Assembly: GCF_002079055.1 (NCBI RefSeq)
Contig: NC_047490.1
Span: forward strand, 558,001-622,000
Direction: 5' to 3'
Origin: Saccharomyces paradoxus
Taxonomy: Eukaryota > Ascomycota > Saccharomycetes > Saccharomycetales > Saccharomycetaceae
Length of the DNA stretch: 64,000 bases
Below are positions 11,945-21,338 of the stretch, piece by piece; the stretch's first letter is position 1; each line of letters starts with the position of its first letter. The notes beneath the pieces are model-generated. The model saw only the letters and a program-made list of their open reading frames with translations. It did not search any database and was not told the DNA's origin. A program made the translations under genes and the position numbers.

Positions 11945-12544
11945 TTATAATAAATCTTCCATACAGGTTTCTTCCTCAGTAGTTAACCGATCAAAGTGCT
12001 CATCTAATGATAAAGGCTCATCGTTGTAAGTATCATCAAACTCAAGACCCTTGAAACTCGCTATTAACGAATTAACTGTATCTATAGGTATCTTATTTAC
12101 AACTAATTCTTCCAAAAGCCTTACTGAATATGTATCAACCAATTCTAGATTGGTGTAACTAGTTAAATGCACACCGAGCCTTTCATGCAAAGGCGTCTGC
12201 GATAGCTGCCTCATTAGATACAACGAACATTTGCTATGGAAATTACTGCAGTACATCGAGTGAGTGGAGAAACCATTAAAAGGATTTTCTGCTGCCATTT
12301 CATGGCATAATGGGTACCCACATATTTTGTTTCCTGTTCTTGCCCTAATAATATCCATATAAGACATTGGTGAAAGTAGCCGTGCAAGGTATTTTAATGT
12401 CTGTTCATTTTCGCAATATGATTCAGTGAGCATAGAAACTACGGCAGAATCAATCATTCGGGCTTCTGCCAAAGATAATTGCTCATGCAATTGATGTGGT
12501 AGTAAAATTACGTTTCGAATGAATGTAATAGTTATTATTTGCAT
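11945..12544 (-). CDS. RTR2: RNA polymerase II CTD phosphatase Rtr2 (RPAP2 family)
   Basis: The 199-residue product matches S. cerevisiae Rtr2 (196 aa), the paralogue of Rtr1 from the whole-genome duplication. The RPAP2-type zinc motif is visible as Cys75-x4-Cys80 (CGYPLC) and Cys99-x3-His103 (CSNFH). Rtr1/RPAP2 proteins remove Ser5 phosphate from the Pol II C-terminal domain during early elongation and help Pol II import. Rtr2 is shorter at the C-terminus than Rtr1. Divergence is high, with many substitutions outside the zinc region, as expected of a relaxed duplicate. It has its own ATG and is followed upstream by OCA6 in tandem. Confidence 0.93.
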   Translation of the reverse strand: MQIITITFIRNVILLPHQLHEQLSLAEARMIDSAVVSMLTESYCENEQTLKYLARLLSPMSYMDIIRARTGNKICGYPLCHEMAAENPFNGFSTHSMYCSNFHSKCSLYLMRQLSQTPLHERLGVHLTSYTNLELVDTYSVRLLEELVVNKIPIDTVNSLIASFKGLEFDDTYNDEPLSLDEHFDRLTTEEETCMEDLL

Positions 12545-12829
12545 TATGGCTTGCGTCGCTCTTACCTCCCTAGTATGAAGAAAACGTTTATGACTTTCTT
12601 AAGTATACTACGCTTTCCTTGAAATGATTTCTTTTGTTGTTGATCCAATCTTAGTCATTTTCAGAAATTGGTCAGCACATCTCTTTTTGTAAAATCGAGG
12701 AGACTTTCCATATCCTTTTCAATTACTTTTGATATCGAAAAAACGATTGTCAATGCTAAATGTTCGGCCAAGGCTTCCCCTAAAGCTTTTATCTTTACGA
12801 AATACTATATGATGTGTTTATCTCTGAAA

Positions 12830-13504
12830 TTACATACTATGAAATTTTAATTTTGGCAAATAATTTGACACGCTACTTACTCTTGCAACCTTTTCGGAGG
12901 CATTAGCATCTTCAGTATGCAACTCATCCTTTGATTCTGTGGATGCTCGCGCAATATATCGTACGGTAATCCAAGGAACTTTGTCCTTTATATCTAGATC
13001 ATCAACTTCAATTTCAGAGTTGAAGTTTTCAATGAAATTTCTTTCATGAATATTGATGCTGGAGTTATATACCAAAAACTCATTTAATATGGACACCGTA
13101 CTCCAATATGAGAACTTTCTCATACATGCCACAACTAGAGATATTATCAATTCCCCATTTGTACAGTGCATATAGCAGGGATAGTGTCTCTTATCGATAA
13201 GAAATTTAACGCATCGTACGACGACATCGTATTCAATGGGAACTGTTTTCTTTTTCCTTTTGATCTTGGGTTTGGTCTTGTCTGCCTTTCTTTCGCTTTG
13301 ACATTTTATGTGAATCGTCCTAATGTTGTTCTCTTCGCAAAACTTCACCATTAAAGGATCACTACTCAAAGGTTCAGGTGTCAATGATAGTATGTATTTC
13401 AGTCTAAGGGTCCTTAGAAATGAGAGATTGATCTCTCGTGGATAGGATCCTCTATATAAGTTTGGCTGGACTGTGGAAAATTGTAACGGAGCCACCAGGG
13501 ACAT
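12830..13504 (-). CDS. OCA6: Oca6, atypical DSP-like phosphatase family protein
   Basis: The 224-residue product matches S. cerevisiae Oca6 (224 aa), of the Siw14/Oca1 group of plant-fungal atypical dual-specificity phosphatase folds. Proteins of this group act on, or sense, inositol pyrophosphates and influence vacuolar and oxidative-stress phenotypes. The P-loop position reads HCTNGELI: Cys114 is present, but the Arg expected six residues after it (HCx5R) is Ile, so classical catalysis is doubtful and a scaffold role in the Oca complex is plausible. A basic stretch KTKPKIKRKKKT lies near 76-87. It shares a 251 bp divergent promoter with DOS2. Confidence 0.94.
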   Translation of the reverse strand: MSLVAPLQFSTVQPNLYRGSYPREINLSFLRTLRLKYILSLTPEPLSSDPLMVKFCEENNIRTIHIKCQSERKADKTKPKIKRKKKTVPIEYDVVVRCVKFLIDKRHYPCYMHCTNGELIISLVVACMRKFSYWSTVSILNEFLVYNSSINIHERNFIENFNSEIEVDDLDIKDKVPWITVRYIARASTESKDELHTEDANASEKVARVSSVSNYLPKLKFHSM

Positions 13505-13755
13505 TTTGATACATATAGCTTATTACAGATGTGTGAGCTTGGTATTCATAGTAATTGTGAAACCCATAGTATGCTGATACTCCTTTCCCTCTTCACAGAA
13601 TCTCTTTTTTTCTTTCGCACTTTTTTTTTTGGCCTTAGATCAAACAGCGGTGATTAATCATAAAAAGCACTTAGCAGAAGTCATGCAGCAAAAAAAGAAT
13701 ACAATATAAGGCTGTATAGCAAGTGGGAGCAATTGGTTGGACGGATTGAGACAAG

Positions 13756-14676
13756 ATGGAATTTTTTTATGAAGAACAGGTAGCTTCTATCGAAGATGAT
13801 AAAACCAGCGACTCTCGTACTAAGGAGGTTGGATCAACAGAGCATAATGAAGACAACGAATTTCAGAGGCGAGATGACAAGACAAATGAGGCCTTCCAGA
13901 AGTTAGAAAAGGAAGTCAATAAGCGATACGAAAAGACTACAAATGCATTTAAAAAATTAGTCGTCGAGAAAGACGACGGAATTGAAATCAACTTGCCAAT
14001 TAGCAATGAAACTACAGAGGCTGCACAAAAGTATTTGAAGAAGCTAGACGAGAATATTCACAATGTTGAGAGTCTAGCCCAGTCATATTGGAGCAAAATG
14101 AAAACTAAAAACTTCTGGTCTGGCTTTAGTGGCGCTGATAATACAACGGACGATGACCACAATGACGAGGGAGAGAGCTCGAAAGAAAATGAAATTGCTG
14201 TAGGTGGAAATAGAACAGAAGCTGAGCTAAGGACATTATCTAGGGATAAATCGATTTATTTGGGCAATAAGTTGGATTTGAAACTGGAACCATTTGATGT
14301 GGACGAAAAAACTGAGGAAATATGTCTGATCTTACAGAACGACAAGGATATTTCCAAATTGATGAACGACATCGTGCCCCACCAAATCAGCTATAAAAAT
14401 TTCTGGAACATCTATTTCTTACAAAGAAACAAAATTCTAGATAAGGAAAGTAAAAGGAAAGAAATCCTGTCCAAGAAGGAAAAGGAGACGGAAGAGAAAG
14501 AAGTTGAATGGGACGATGAAGATGAAGATGAAGACGAAGAAGTAGAAGCAGCGGATGATAACAAACCTGAAGGGGAGGCGAAAGTTGGTGTGACACAAAA
14601 GGAATTGAATTACGTTAACGGCCATGTTGACATCGCCGACAAGGATGAGGACGATGATGATGATGACTGGGAATAG
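13756..14676 (+). CDS. DOS2: Dos2, BSD-domain acidic protein
   Basis: The 306-residue product matches S. cerevisiae Dos2 (310 aa), a cytoplasmic protein of unclear function related by its BSD domain to TFIIH p62 and synapse-associated proteins. The BSD hallmark aromatic motif is NFWNIYFLQRNKIL at about residues 213-226. A coiled, charged region precedes it (about 40-110). The C-terminus is very acidic: EWDDEDEDEDEEVEA near 252-266, and the protein ends in a DEDDDDDDWE tail. The start is the first ATG and agrees with the known N-terminus. It is convergent with DOA4. Confidence 0.94.
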   Translation: MEFFYEEQVASIEDDKTSDSRTKEVGSTEHNEDNEFQRRDDKTNEAFQKLEKEVNKRYEKTTNAFKKLVVEKDDGIEINLPISNETTEAAQKYLKKLDENIHNVESLAQSYWSKMKTKNFWSGFSGADNTTDDDHNDEGESSKENEIAVGGNRTEAELRTLSRDKSIYLGNKLDLKLEPFDVDEKTEEICLILQNDKDISKLMNDIVPHQISYKNFWNIYFLQRNKILDKESKRKEILSKKEKETEEKEVEWDDEDEDEDEEVEAADDNKPEGEAKVGVTQKELNYVNGHVDIADKDEDDDDDDWE

Positions 14677-14860
14677 GTGTTCTTTTCACATAAAAGATAT
14701 ATATGTAATGCTATTAATATTTACATACTTTTCATGACATATTATGGTAGAAAGAAACATCACCAATCCAAGAGATGCAGAGGAGGAAGACAAAATCTGG
14801 GCATTATCTCATCTTTATATCATTCCAATAAAAGTCCTTTTGTTACCGTTGAGATAAATC

Positions 14861-14871
14861 ATTTATATTTA
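14861..14871 (+). other. Perfect 11 bp ARS consensus match between convergent genes
   Basis: ATTTATATTTA fits WTTTAYRTTTW at all 11 positions and lies in the 287 bp spacer between the stops of DOS2 and DOA4, a common setting for yeast origins. The extended 17 bp consensus is not met (no GTT after the core), so origin activity is uncertain. Confidence 0.3.
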
Positions 14872-14963
14872 ATACTTTGTCCTTAGATAGAACTACCGAA
14901 ACATCAACTTGAACAAGAAAGAAAGTGTATAGACAATGGCTTTCCGTTCTTTGTTCAAATGAA

Positions 14964-17744
14964 TCAAACACCGTAGACGCGGTGATAAAATAAAACGTAT
15001 GCGTTAGAATTAATAGCATCGGTTTTGTTTTTGACAGGTTTATATTTGGTATCATCAAAATATAGCCATCCCTTCTTTAATCCCTTTTTCACATAGGCTG
15101 TATAATGGCCACCATATAAAGTACCGAAGTGGCATGCTACACCATACAACTCGTACTTAAAAGGCGGTATTTGCCCCCTTATTGGCAATTCATCATCATT
15201 AACACCTGGAGGAAAAACACCGTCAAAATCATTGGCCCAAAATGGAGTCAAGTCCAACAAAAACGGATACCTAACGAAGTCATTATTTTTGTTTAGTAAA
15301 TTATCAAATCTCTTTAAATGGACTATCAGATTCCTCGGTAGTCTTGTCACCGTCAATTGCTTCGTGGAAGGCTGTCTTTTTTTACAATGCGGGCACAACC
15401 ATTGCTCGTCCACCTCCAAGTTCTCACATTTAGTGAACTCTTTAAAACAATCTTCAATGGTGATTTTATTTTGGGAATTTTTTTTGGGAATAGGGATTGA
15501 CAGCACTGTAAAAGGTTGATATGTTGTCGAAGTATGACTACAAACTTTACATTTTAGTCGTGATGCATATTGTCCCTGGAATAAGTCGACAATAACACTG
15601 AAATCGGTAGTCAAGAACCGTTCCCACTCTATTGAAGAGGCAATTCTCAGAGACAGTTTTTCCCTTCTCGCCTCAGCCTCTTGAGAAAGTTCCTTCAAAG
15701 GTGGGTTCGAACCGCACTGGTTCAAATCTTCATGAAGACCATCTAGGAGAAATTGGCAAAATTCTTGACAGTCCTGTTGAGATGCAGTTTTAAATAATGA
15801 GTTAACGGATCCACATGCCAATTTAAATTTTATTGGTGATATGGAAATTTTCTTCGAACCATCATCTTGTTCCTTATACATCATGTGAACCAACCTCGCA
15901 AAGTACTTCGCCAATATACCCTTCGATCCCAACTTACTATTAATATTGATGTGTTTGGCATATGAGTCGTCCAAAAAAATTTGTGTTAATTCGTGTGTAC
16001 CTAAGATGCATTGAATAATACAGTTCATGTAACACGAATTTCCTAGATTCTCCAAGCCAACCGCGAAATCAAGGTCATAATTATGAGAAGAAGTTGGTGT
16101 AACATCGGTATGATCTAGAGAGCTGTTATTAGAAAAGGATAGACACGAGGGTAGGATAGTAGAAGTGGCAGAATTGTGACCATTAGAGTTCATATTCAGG
16201 TTCATACTAATTGTTTGCGGGAAGCGTTGTAACTTCGGTGTGGCACTTCTTGACGGAGAAGTGATGGCCCTTGTATTGATAGGAGTTATGTGAGCGAAAG
16301 AATTGTGATTCAACTGTTCTCTTTGATTTGTCATAAAATCTGTCTCAATGTTTTTCCAAAGGTGTGGCGTTTCTGGATAATTAATTGGCAGTGAATCACA
16401 TTTAATCGGATCAGGCGAATGTAGGGGCAAAGGCGATGGCGAACTCGATATGGATAACGAAGATATGGAATATAAATTTAAATTTGGATTCTTCGGGTTA
16501 GGGGACGTGTAGTTTGAGAACAGTTTTTTAAAACTTGAAGATCTTTTTAGTACATGATCACTTTCTGACCGCTGTTGTTGCTGTTGTTGAAGATGGTTTA
16601 ATGGGGTGGGCGCAACCAGCATTTCTTTCATTGAGTCATCCATTGAATGTCTTATACTGGGAGACATCTTAGGTAGATGCTGTAGACTCAGACCAGAAGT
16701 ATTACCATTAACATAAACGCTATCATCTTTAACGTTGTTATTTGCTGGAAAAGATGATGATACTTGGCTCCCATGATTTGACTTCCTCCAACCTGAAAAA
16801 CCAGATTCCAGAATGAAAATTTTGGTAAAGTCGTCCGATATTGGTTTCTCAAAGGAATGGTTCACCAGAATATCCAACAAGACAGATTGTTGCTTGATAT
16901 TGTATTCGTTTGAGTCAGTATAGAGAATGATAAACTTGAAAAGATTTCTACTTTGAAACAGTTTAATCTCATCATTAGGAGAAGTAATTAACGATTTTTT
17001 CTCTAAATCATGATCAGAGTATGACATTTTAAAAGAAATAGGCTCCAGGCAAATAATATTTTTCGTACCAATATGAGACTTGTTGAATTCCAATCTTGAT
17101 CGTATATCTATCAGTAGTGTCTCCATTTGGGATGAAGTAGAATTGCTTGATGAAATTATTAGGGAATTTAGTTGGTCGGGAGTGATATAAGAACCCGTTC
17201 TCATCATACCACATTCTTCTTGCTCATGGTTCAGTTTTGTTTGCCTTATGGAAGACTTGATAAAATTTTTTATTTTTGCGATGTTTTCGTCTTTTAATAA
17301 AGTTTCCAGTAAAGTATTGTAAATGTTCATCAGTTGAAATTCATTAGTATTGTTATTGCTATTGCCATCATTAGTCGAGCCCTTGTGTAGTTTGATCTTT
17401 GCGAATTCATTTAAATGAGGGATGTTGGTTGTTACAATAATGTGAATCATCTTGTAGTAAATATAATTTAATTGAATAATCATATCGGAATTTGAATTAA
17501 TCATTGCACCCTTATTTCGACAAGATATAATATTTTTGATATCCTTCGAGTTTTTCTTATAGATAGACAGGATATCGATGCATTTATCTAGAAGACTGCT
17601 CAAATCTCGGTTTTTTGCCTCACCACTTATGATGAATTCGTTAATTTTAGTCTCCGCAATAGCGGTTAGTTGTACTATCGTAAGGTATTTCGATCGGTGA
17701 CGAATACCCTCATCCCTTATGGTGCTAATAATATTTTGCTCCAT
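14964..17744 (-). CDS. DOA4: Ubiquitin hydrolase Doa4 (USP family) of late endosomes
   Basis: The 926-residue product equals the S. cerevisiae length. Doa4 removes ubiquitin from cargo at ESCRT-III before vesicles bud into the endosome lumen, recycling ubiquitin. The N-terminal part carries a rhodanese-like domain (about 190-330), then a Ser/Pro/Asn-rich linker with a short Gln run near 385-392. The USP catalytic domain covers about 560-923: Cys571 in GLENLGNSCYMN, His880 in LYGGHYTAYV, and two CxxC zinc pairs (CKVC, CPHC). YPFL near 826-829 is the known Bro1-binding YPxL motif. Both catalytic positions count to the S. cerevisiae numbers. A T20 tract lies in the promoter. Confidence 0.98.
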   Translation of the reverse strand: MEQNIISTIRDEGIRHRSKYLTIVQLTAIAETKINEFIISGEAKNRDLSSLLDKCIDILSIYKKNSKDIKNIISCRNKGAMINSNSDMIIQLNYIYYKMIHIIVTTNIPHLNEFAKIKLHKGSTNDGNSNNNTNEFQLMNIYNTLLETLLKDENIAKIKNFIKSSIRQTKLNHEQEECGMMRTGSYITPDQLNSLIISSSNSTSSQMETLLIDIRSRLEFNKSHIGTKNIICLEPISFKMSYSDHDLEKKSLITSPNDEIKLFQSRNLFKFIILYTDSNEYNIKQQSVLLDILVNHSFEKPISDDFTKIFILESGFSGWRKSNHGSQVSSSFPANNNVKDDSVYVNGNTSGLSLQHLPKMSPSIRHSMDDSMKEMLVAPTPLNHLQQQQQQRSESDHVLKRSSSFKKLFSNYTSPNPKNPNLNLYSISSLSISSSPSPLPLHSPDPIKCDSLPINYPETPHLWKNIETDFMTNQREQLNHNSFAHITPINTRAITSPSRSATPKLQRFPQTISMNLNMNSNGHNSATSTILPSCLSFSNNSSLDHTDVTPTSSHNYDLDFAVGLENLGNSCYMNCIIQCILGTHELTQIFLDDSYAKHININSKLGSKGILAKYFARLVHMMYKEQDDGSKKISISPIKFKLACGSVNSLFKTASQQDCQEFCQFLLDGLHEDLNQCGSNPPLKELSQEAEARREKLSLRIASSIEWERFLTTDFSVIVDLFQGQYASRLKCKVCSHTSTTYQPFTVLSIPIPKKNSQNKITIEDCFKEFTKCENLEVDEQWLCPHCKKRQPSTKQLTVTRLPRNLIVHLKRFDNLLNKNNDFVRYPFLLDLTPFWANDFDGVFPPGVNDDELPIRGQIPPFKYELYGVACHFGTLYGGHYTAYVKKGLKKGWLYFDDTKYKPVKNKTDAINSNAYVLFYHRVYGV

Positions 17745-17860
17745 AATTTAAACATGTATCAAATATTACAAAAACTTTTTGAAGCCTGCACACTCAGTGG
17801 AAAGTGTGTCTCATACTACTGAAAAGAAATACACGATAATACACGTATCATATAACATCC

Positions 17861-17880
17861 TTTTTTTTTTTTTTTTTTTT
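17861..17880. repeat. T20 homopolymer in the DOA4 promoter
   Basis: Twenty consecutive T lie about 117-136 bp upstream of the DOA4 start, in a 374 bp spacer that otherwise shows nothing distinctive. Long poly(dA:dT) tracts exclude nucleosomes and often mark yeast promoters. The length is likely variable between strains. Confidence 0.8.
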
Positions 17881-18118
17881 AATATTTTCTGGGCTTTTAC
17901 TAATACAAGGGCCTTAGCCATTCGCTAAACGTAATGAACGATATCGAAAAAAGAGAAAGATAGAATAATGTGTAAGCAAATAAATAATAGTTATCGTTTT
18001 GCACTTATATAGATATTAATAAATGACATGGCATGATTAAATACGATAGGATCAGGGAGAGAATATAAATATGTGTACGACAGGAAGTATGTGTATATGA
18101 GTTTGCGCCAGGAGTTTC

Positions 18119-18400
18119 TCAATAAACACCGTCATCTGGCCTGTTTTGTTCGATTCTAGCGTCATCTCCCTTCTTTTTCAAATCTTCCATTCCAGGTTGC
18201 TTATAATCTGGATTTTTTCCGTGCTCCAATGTGTCCAGTTTCTCCTTGTTGCTATCAAACAAACCCTGTTCTTTTTTTTCAGCTTCATCTTGATTGTTCT
18301 TTAAATGAGGAAAGGAGGCTCTGGCGGCGATGGAGAAGGGCGCCCTTGATGATTTACAAATCAATTGTCTTGGTGTACGTAAAAGAGTGGCTCTTAACAT
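18119..18400 (-). CDS. FMP16: Fmp16, small mitochondrial protein
   Basis: The 93-residue product matches S. cerevisiae Fmp16 (93 aa), found in mitochondrial proteomes and of unknown function. The N-terminus MLRATLLRTPRQLICKSSRAPFSIAARASF is Arg/Ser/Ala-rich without acids, a classic import presequence. The mature part is hydrophilic and highly charged (KNNQDEAEKKEQGLFDSNKEKLDTLEHG..), likely disordered and resembling small stress-induced proteins. No membrane segment or catalytic motif is visible. A single AGGGG lies upstream at 18593-18597. Confidence 0.93.
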   Translation of the reverse strand: MLRATLLRTPRQLICKSSRAPFSIAARASFPHLKNNQDEAEKKEQGLFDSNKEKLDTLEHGKNPDYKQPGMEDLKKKGDDARIEQNRPDDGVY

Positions 18401-18832
18401 TTCAAAAATATTCGTGTGTATATATATGTATGTATAGATATGATATTGTGGACTATCCGAAGCAACGTAGAGTTAAGAAATTGAGATTAAAAAATCGTGG
18501 GGCGATGCAAAGATCATATTCAACTAGTCAAATCATGAGTCCTTTATATACACATGTGATTTAAGGGCGTTCTCAGATTCTCTACAGGAAGAAGGGGTTA
18601 ACACAAGAATAAGCCCTTATAGTTAAGGTATCCTTAAAAAAGGAAAGAACTACGCAAATCTCCTCAAGAACTAAAAAGCACCCATTCACCGGAATTAGGC
18701 TGTGATTTCTCAAAAATGGATTCAAGAACGTAGAGTAGCAGTAGTAGTAGTGCTTGGCAGTTTAAAAAAATACAAACTATTATATGTAGTTATTTATAAA
18801 TCGAAATTTGTAAGGAGCGTTAAACTAATGAT
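18401..18832 (-). promoter_or_regulatory. PAA1-FMP16 spacer, FMP16 promoter
   Basis: A 432 bp tandem spacer on the minus strand. TATATATA-type sequence lies at 18420-18430 and TTTATATA at 18543-18550. One stress-response-element core AGGGG is at 18593-18597, about 195 bp before the FMP16 start. A short AGT-trinucleotide run (18735-18750) lies nearer PAA1. No RNA gene recognised. Confidence 0.4.
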
Positions 18833-19408
18833 CTAGTTGTCGTATTCTTCCTTAATTAGTTCTCTTTCCATATCGATCCATTTCTGTTCTGCGAAGTTCT
18901 TGTCCTTAGCAACGTTGGTGTTTTCAGCAATGATTTTGAATCCAACCCTTTCATAAAATGGTATCAATGGTTCGTGGGCAATCAGAACAATTTTATTACC
19001 AATTTCCTGATTACTCAGTTTTTGAATGTAATCAGTTAATAGTAAAGTAGCAAGATTCTTCTTCTGATATTCTGGTTTGATTACGACAGAGTGGATACCA
19101 ATATGATTACTAGATTCCACTTGTAATTTGCCCATGCTTTCGACAGTAATGTATTCATGAGGTATCTTGGTACCCATAATATGTCCAATTAGCGTCTCCT
19201 TTTTAACTTCTTTGCCCTCGATCTCTCTGATGAAAAGACCTGAACACAGTTCTGGACAATTGATCAAACGAAAGCTGATAATTTCCTCTGAAGCTCTTTC
19301 ATTTGGTGGGAAACCTTGGCTTTCCAAATTCAAAATCTGTTCTAAATCCTCAATGATTAAGGGCCTAATATACATATGAAGCGGTAGCGTACTATTTGAG
19401 GAGGCCAT
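18833..19408 (-). CDS. PAA1: Polyamine N-acetyltransferase Paa1 (GNAT family)
   Basis: The 191-residue product matches S. cerevisiae Paa1 (191 aa), which acetylates polyamines such as spermine and other arylalkylamines; it is the yeast relative of serotonin N-acetyltransferase. The GNAT fold is evident: a start strand [18 protein letters not shown] (12-29), the acetyl-CoA loop region [20 protein letters not shown] (105-124), and the C-terminal [10 protein letters not shown] (151-160), typical of the AANAT branch. PPNERAS near 34-40 is the substrate-side loop. A polyamine role also links it to histone acetylation mutants in S. cerevisiae. It is tandem with FMP16 and IPT1. Confidence 0.95.
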   Translation of the reverse strand: MASSNSTLPLHMYIRPLIIEDLEQILNLESQGFPPNERASEEIISFRLINCPELCSGLFIREIEGKEVKKETLIGHIMGTKIPHEYITVESMGKLQVESSNHIGIHSVVIKPEYQKKNLATLLLTDYIQKLSNQEIGNKIVLIAHEPLIPFYERVGFKIIAENTNVAKDKNFAEQKWIDMERELIKEEYDN

Positions 19409-19754
19409 TTTTGACTTTTTATCTGATCGTAATATACTGGTGTTATCTTTTCCCGAGAAAAGTATCCTGATGTCTAATTCTTTTCAATCTTGTTTGTGCT
19501 ATTTTTTCTTACAATAACTTGCTCCCGTTTCTTGCCTGGTGGGATATTTGTCGTTCTTTCATTGTTTTTCCAGTTTTGTCCGTTCAAAACTATTCTTTTC
19601 TATGGACTAAAAAAAACTAAAAGCAAGCCGATTTCAGGTTAACCCTTGATTAAAAAAAAAAAGCATGCATAATACTAATATATTATTAAAAAAAAGCGAT
19701 TCTATATTATTTTAGTTCACCGAATTACTTTATTATAATATGACGGCCTAGAGT
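19409..19754 (-). promoter_or_regulatory. IPT1-PAA1 spacer, PAA1 promoter
   Basis: A 346 bp spacer that is T-rich near the PAA1 start and A-rich toward IPT1 (A-runs at 19652-19662 and 19688-19696). I recognised no specific factor site, RNA gene or repeat. Confidence 0.35.
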
Positions 19755-21338
19755 CTATGCCAATGGATCAAAAAACCATTCCATCTTGGTGCCACAAAAT
19801 ACTCTCATGCCAAAAGTGCGAGCTTCGTTTCTTGTATCCACTTTGTCGCCTAACCTTATATGAATCCAGTTTTTTAAAACTTTTGGTTGTAAAACAAACC
19901 AGTTTATGATGATGAAACTTGTCATCGCATACAAAACACCAACGAAAAGGTCGAATCTGTAATGGTGATCCAAATACATGGTGGCCCACCATTGTAGTAT
20001 TATATAGAAGACGGCCCAGAATTTTGGTATAAAACCTTCGTTGACTATTTTAAAAATCCATTTGTTTGTGAATTCTGTATCTTCGTCGTATAAATGGACA
20101 AACTGGAGTGGCTTCTTATTGCCATTACTATTAATAATGTTTCCGCTGCCGTTGCTGATGCTTCTTTCATTACTGGATACAGTCAAGGACGATGAAGGAG
20201 AGGAGGACCGTTCATTTAAGATATCTACAGGCTCAACGGTACCCAATGGTTCCATTTCTAGGTCATTAGGGCCGATTGTGGGTGGTGTACTATTGTCACC
20301 GTCATCTTCGCTGTCTTCTTCGCTCAACTTGAAAGTAGAAGAATCATTATTTTGCATTGTCAAACCTCCCACATTGGAAAATCTGTGTTTTAAGCTAGTG
20401 GATCTTGAAATCAAGAACAGGAAACATTGGAACGCGATGGCGGAGTGCAGTGAGGGAACAGCACCAAACACAATAGGAGACATGTGAAAACCCTTCGTGT
20501 TCAAATGAGTACCCAAATGGCTATCCACTCTTATCAAACCGGCAGCAAACCCTTCCTGGGTGTAATTAACATGCTCGGTATCGTCAATACCGTACAAATG
20601 AGTAAACCATGGGGAGGCCATTGGAACAAGCAGGTGAGTAAAGACGCCCGCTATATTTTGCAACCCTAGGGCAAAACTGAAGCATTTTAAAGTCCCCGGT
20701 GGTTGGAAGACGTATAAGTATACGGCGGTTAAAATTGGGGCCGTCAAATGTAGGATGACATAAGAGAACCAAGCCAGCAGATCCTTGGTCTTAGTGAAGT
20801 TTGCATCCGACTGGTAGGCAAAGAAATGATCAATATTAAGCATAACAAATGTAAACAGAGGCAGGGCAAACGGTATGAAAATTGTCCGAAACCTCTTTTG
20901 GATCGGCCGCTGCTTGCGCTTACAGGGGTAATGAAAAATATTTGCGAACCACTCTAACAGATTATAGTTAACGTGCTTAACGTAATAGATATAGTACCAG
21001 ATGGCAAGGGGAATGCATATCAGAAATGCTAAAAGAAATGCAGAAGATGATAAGAACGACCAAAAAAACAACTTGGAGCTGTTATCGGGCAATTGGACAG
21101 TAAGTTCATGCCAATAGTCCCCAAAGAGAAATTGATCAGCGAAAAAAGCGAACTTGCTGTGAATGCCAGGCCTGATCTCAGTGGGTATCAGACCAGCGTG
21201 CTTGAATATAGACAGCCAAATAAATACCGGTGCGAAGTTAAGCGTGAAGTTGAACGGCAGGGTTATCAGGTTCCGTTGGTTCAAACTTGCATTATACATG
21301 TTTCTGACGAATGTCGCCAGAGAAAATATGACATTCAT
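19755..21338 (-). CDS. IPT1: Inositolphosphotransferase Ipt1, M(IP)2C synthase
   Basis: The 527-residue multi-pass membrane protein equals S. cerevisiae Ipt1. In the Golgi it transfers phosphoinositol from phosphatidylinositol to MIPC to make mannosyl-diinositolphosphoryl-ceramide, the last step of complex sphingolipid synthesis. It belongs to the Aur1/PAP2-like group: VPSLHSAIAF near 292-301 and YLDHHYRFDLFVGV near 455-468 carry the conserved His and His/Asp residues. Several hydrophobic segments are clear (for example 93-115, 161-177). A polar loop (about 330-415, Ser/Asn/Glu-rich) interrupts the catalytic region and is probably cytosolic. A pleiotropic drug response element lies upstream (21783-21792). 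Confidence 0.97.
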   Translation of the reverse strand: MNVIFSLATFVRNMYNASLNQRNLITLPFNFTLNFAPVFIWLSIFKHAGLIPTEIRPGIHSKFAFFADQFLFGDYWHELTVQLPDNSSKLFFWSFLSSSAFLLAFLICIPLAIWYYIYYVKHVNYNLLEWFANIFHYPCKRKQRPIQKRFRTIFIPFALPLFTFVMLNIDHFFAYQSDANFTKTKDLLAWFSYVILHLTAPILTAVYLYVFQPPGTLKCFSFALGLQNIAGVFTHLLVPMASPWFTHLYGIDDTEHVNYTQEGFAAGLIRVDSHLGTHLNTKGFHMSPIVFGAVPSLHSAIAFQCFLFLISRSTSLKHRFSNVGGLTMQNNDSSTFKLSEEDSEDDGDNSTPPTIGPNDLEMEPLGTVEPVDILNERSSSPSSSLTVSSNERSISNGSGNIINSNGNKKPLQFVHLYDEDTEFTNKWIFKIVNEGFIPKFWAVFYIILQWWATMYLDHHYRFDLFVGVLYAMTSFIIINWFVLQPKVLKNWIHIRLGDKVDTRNEARTFGMRVFCGTKMEWFFDPLA

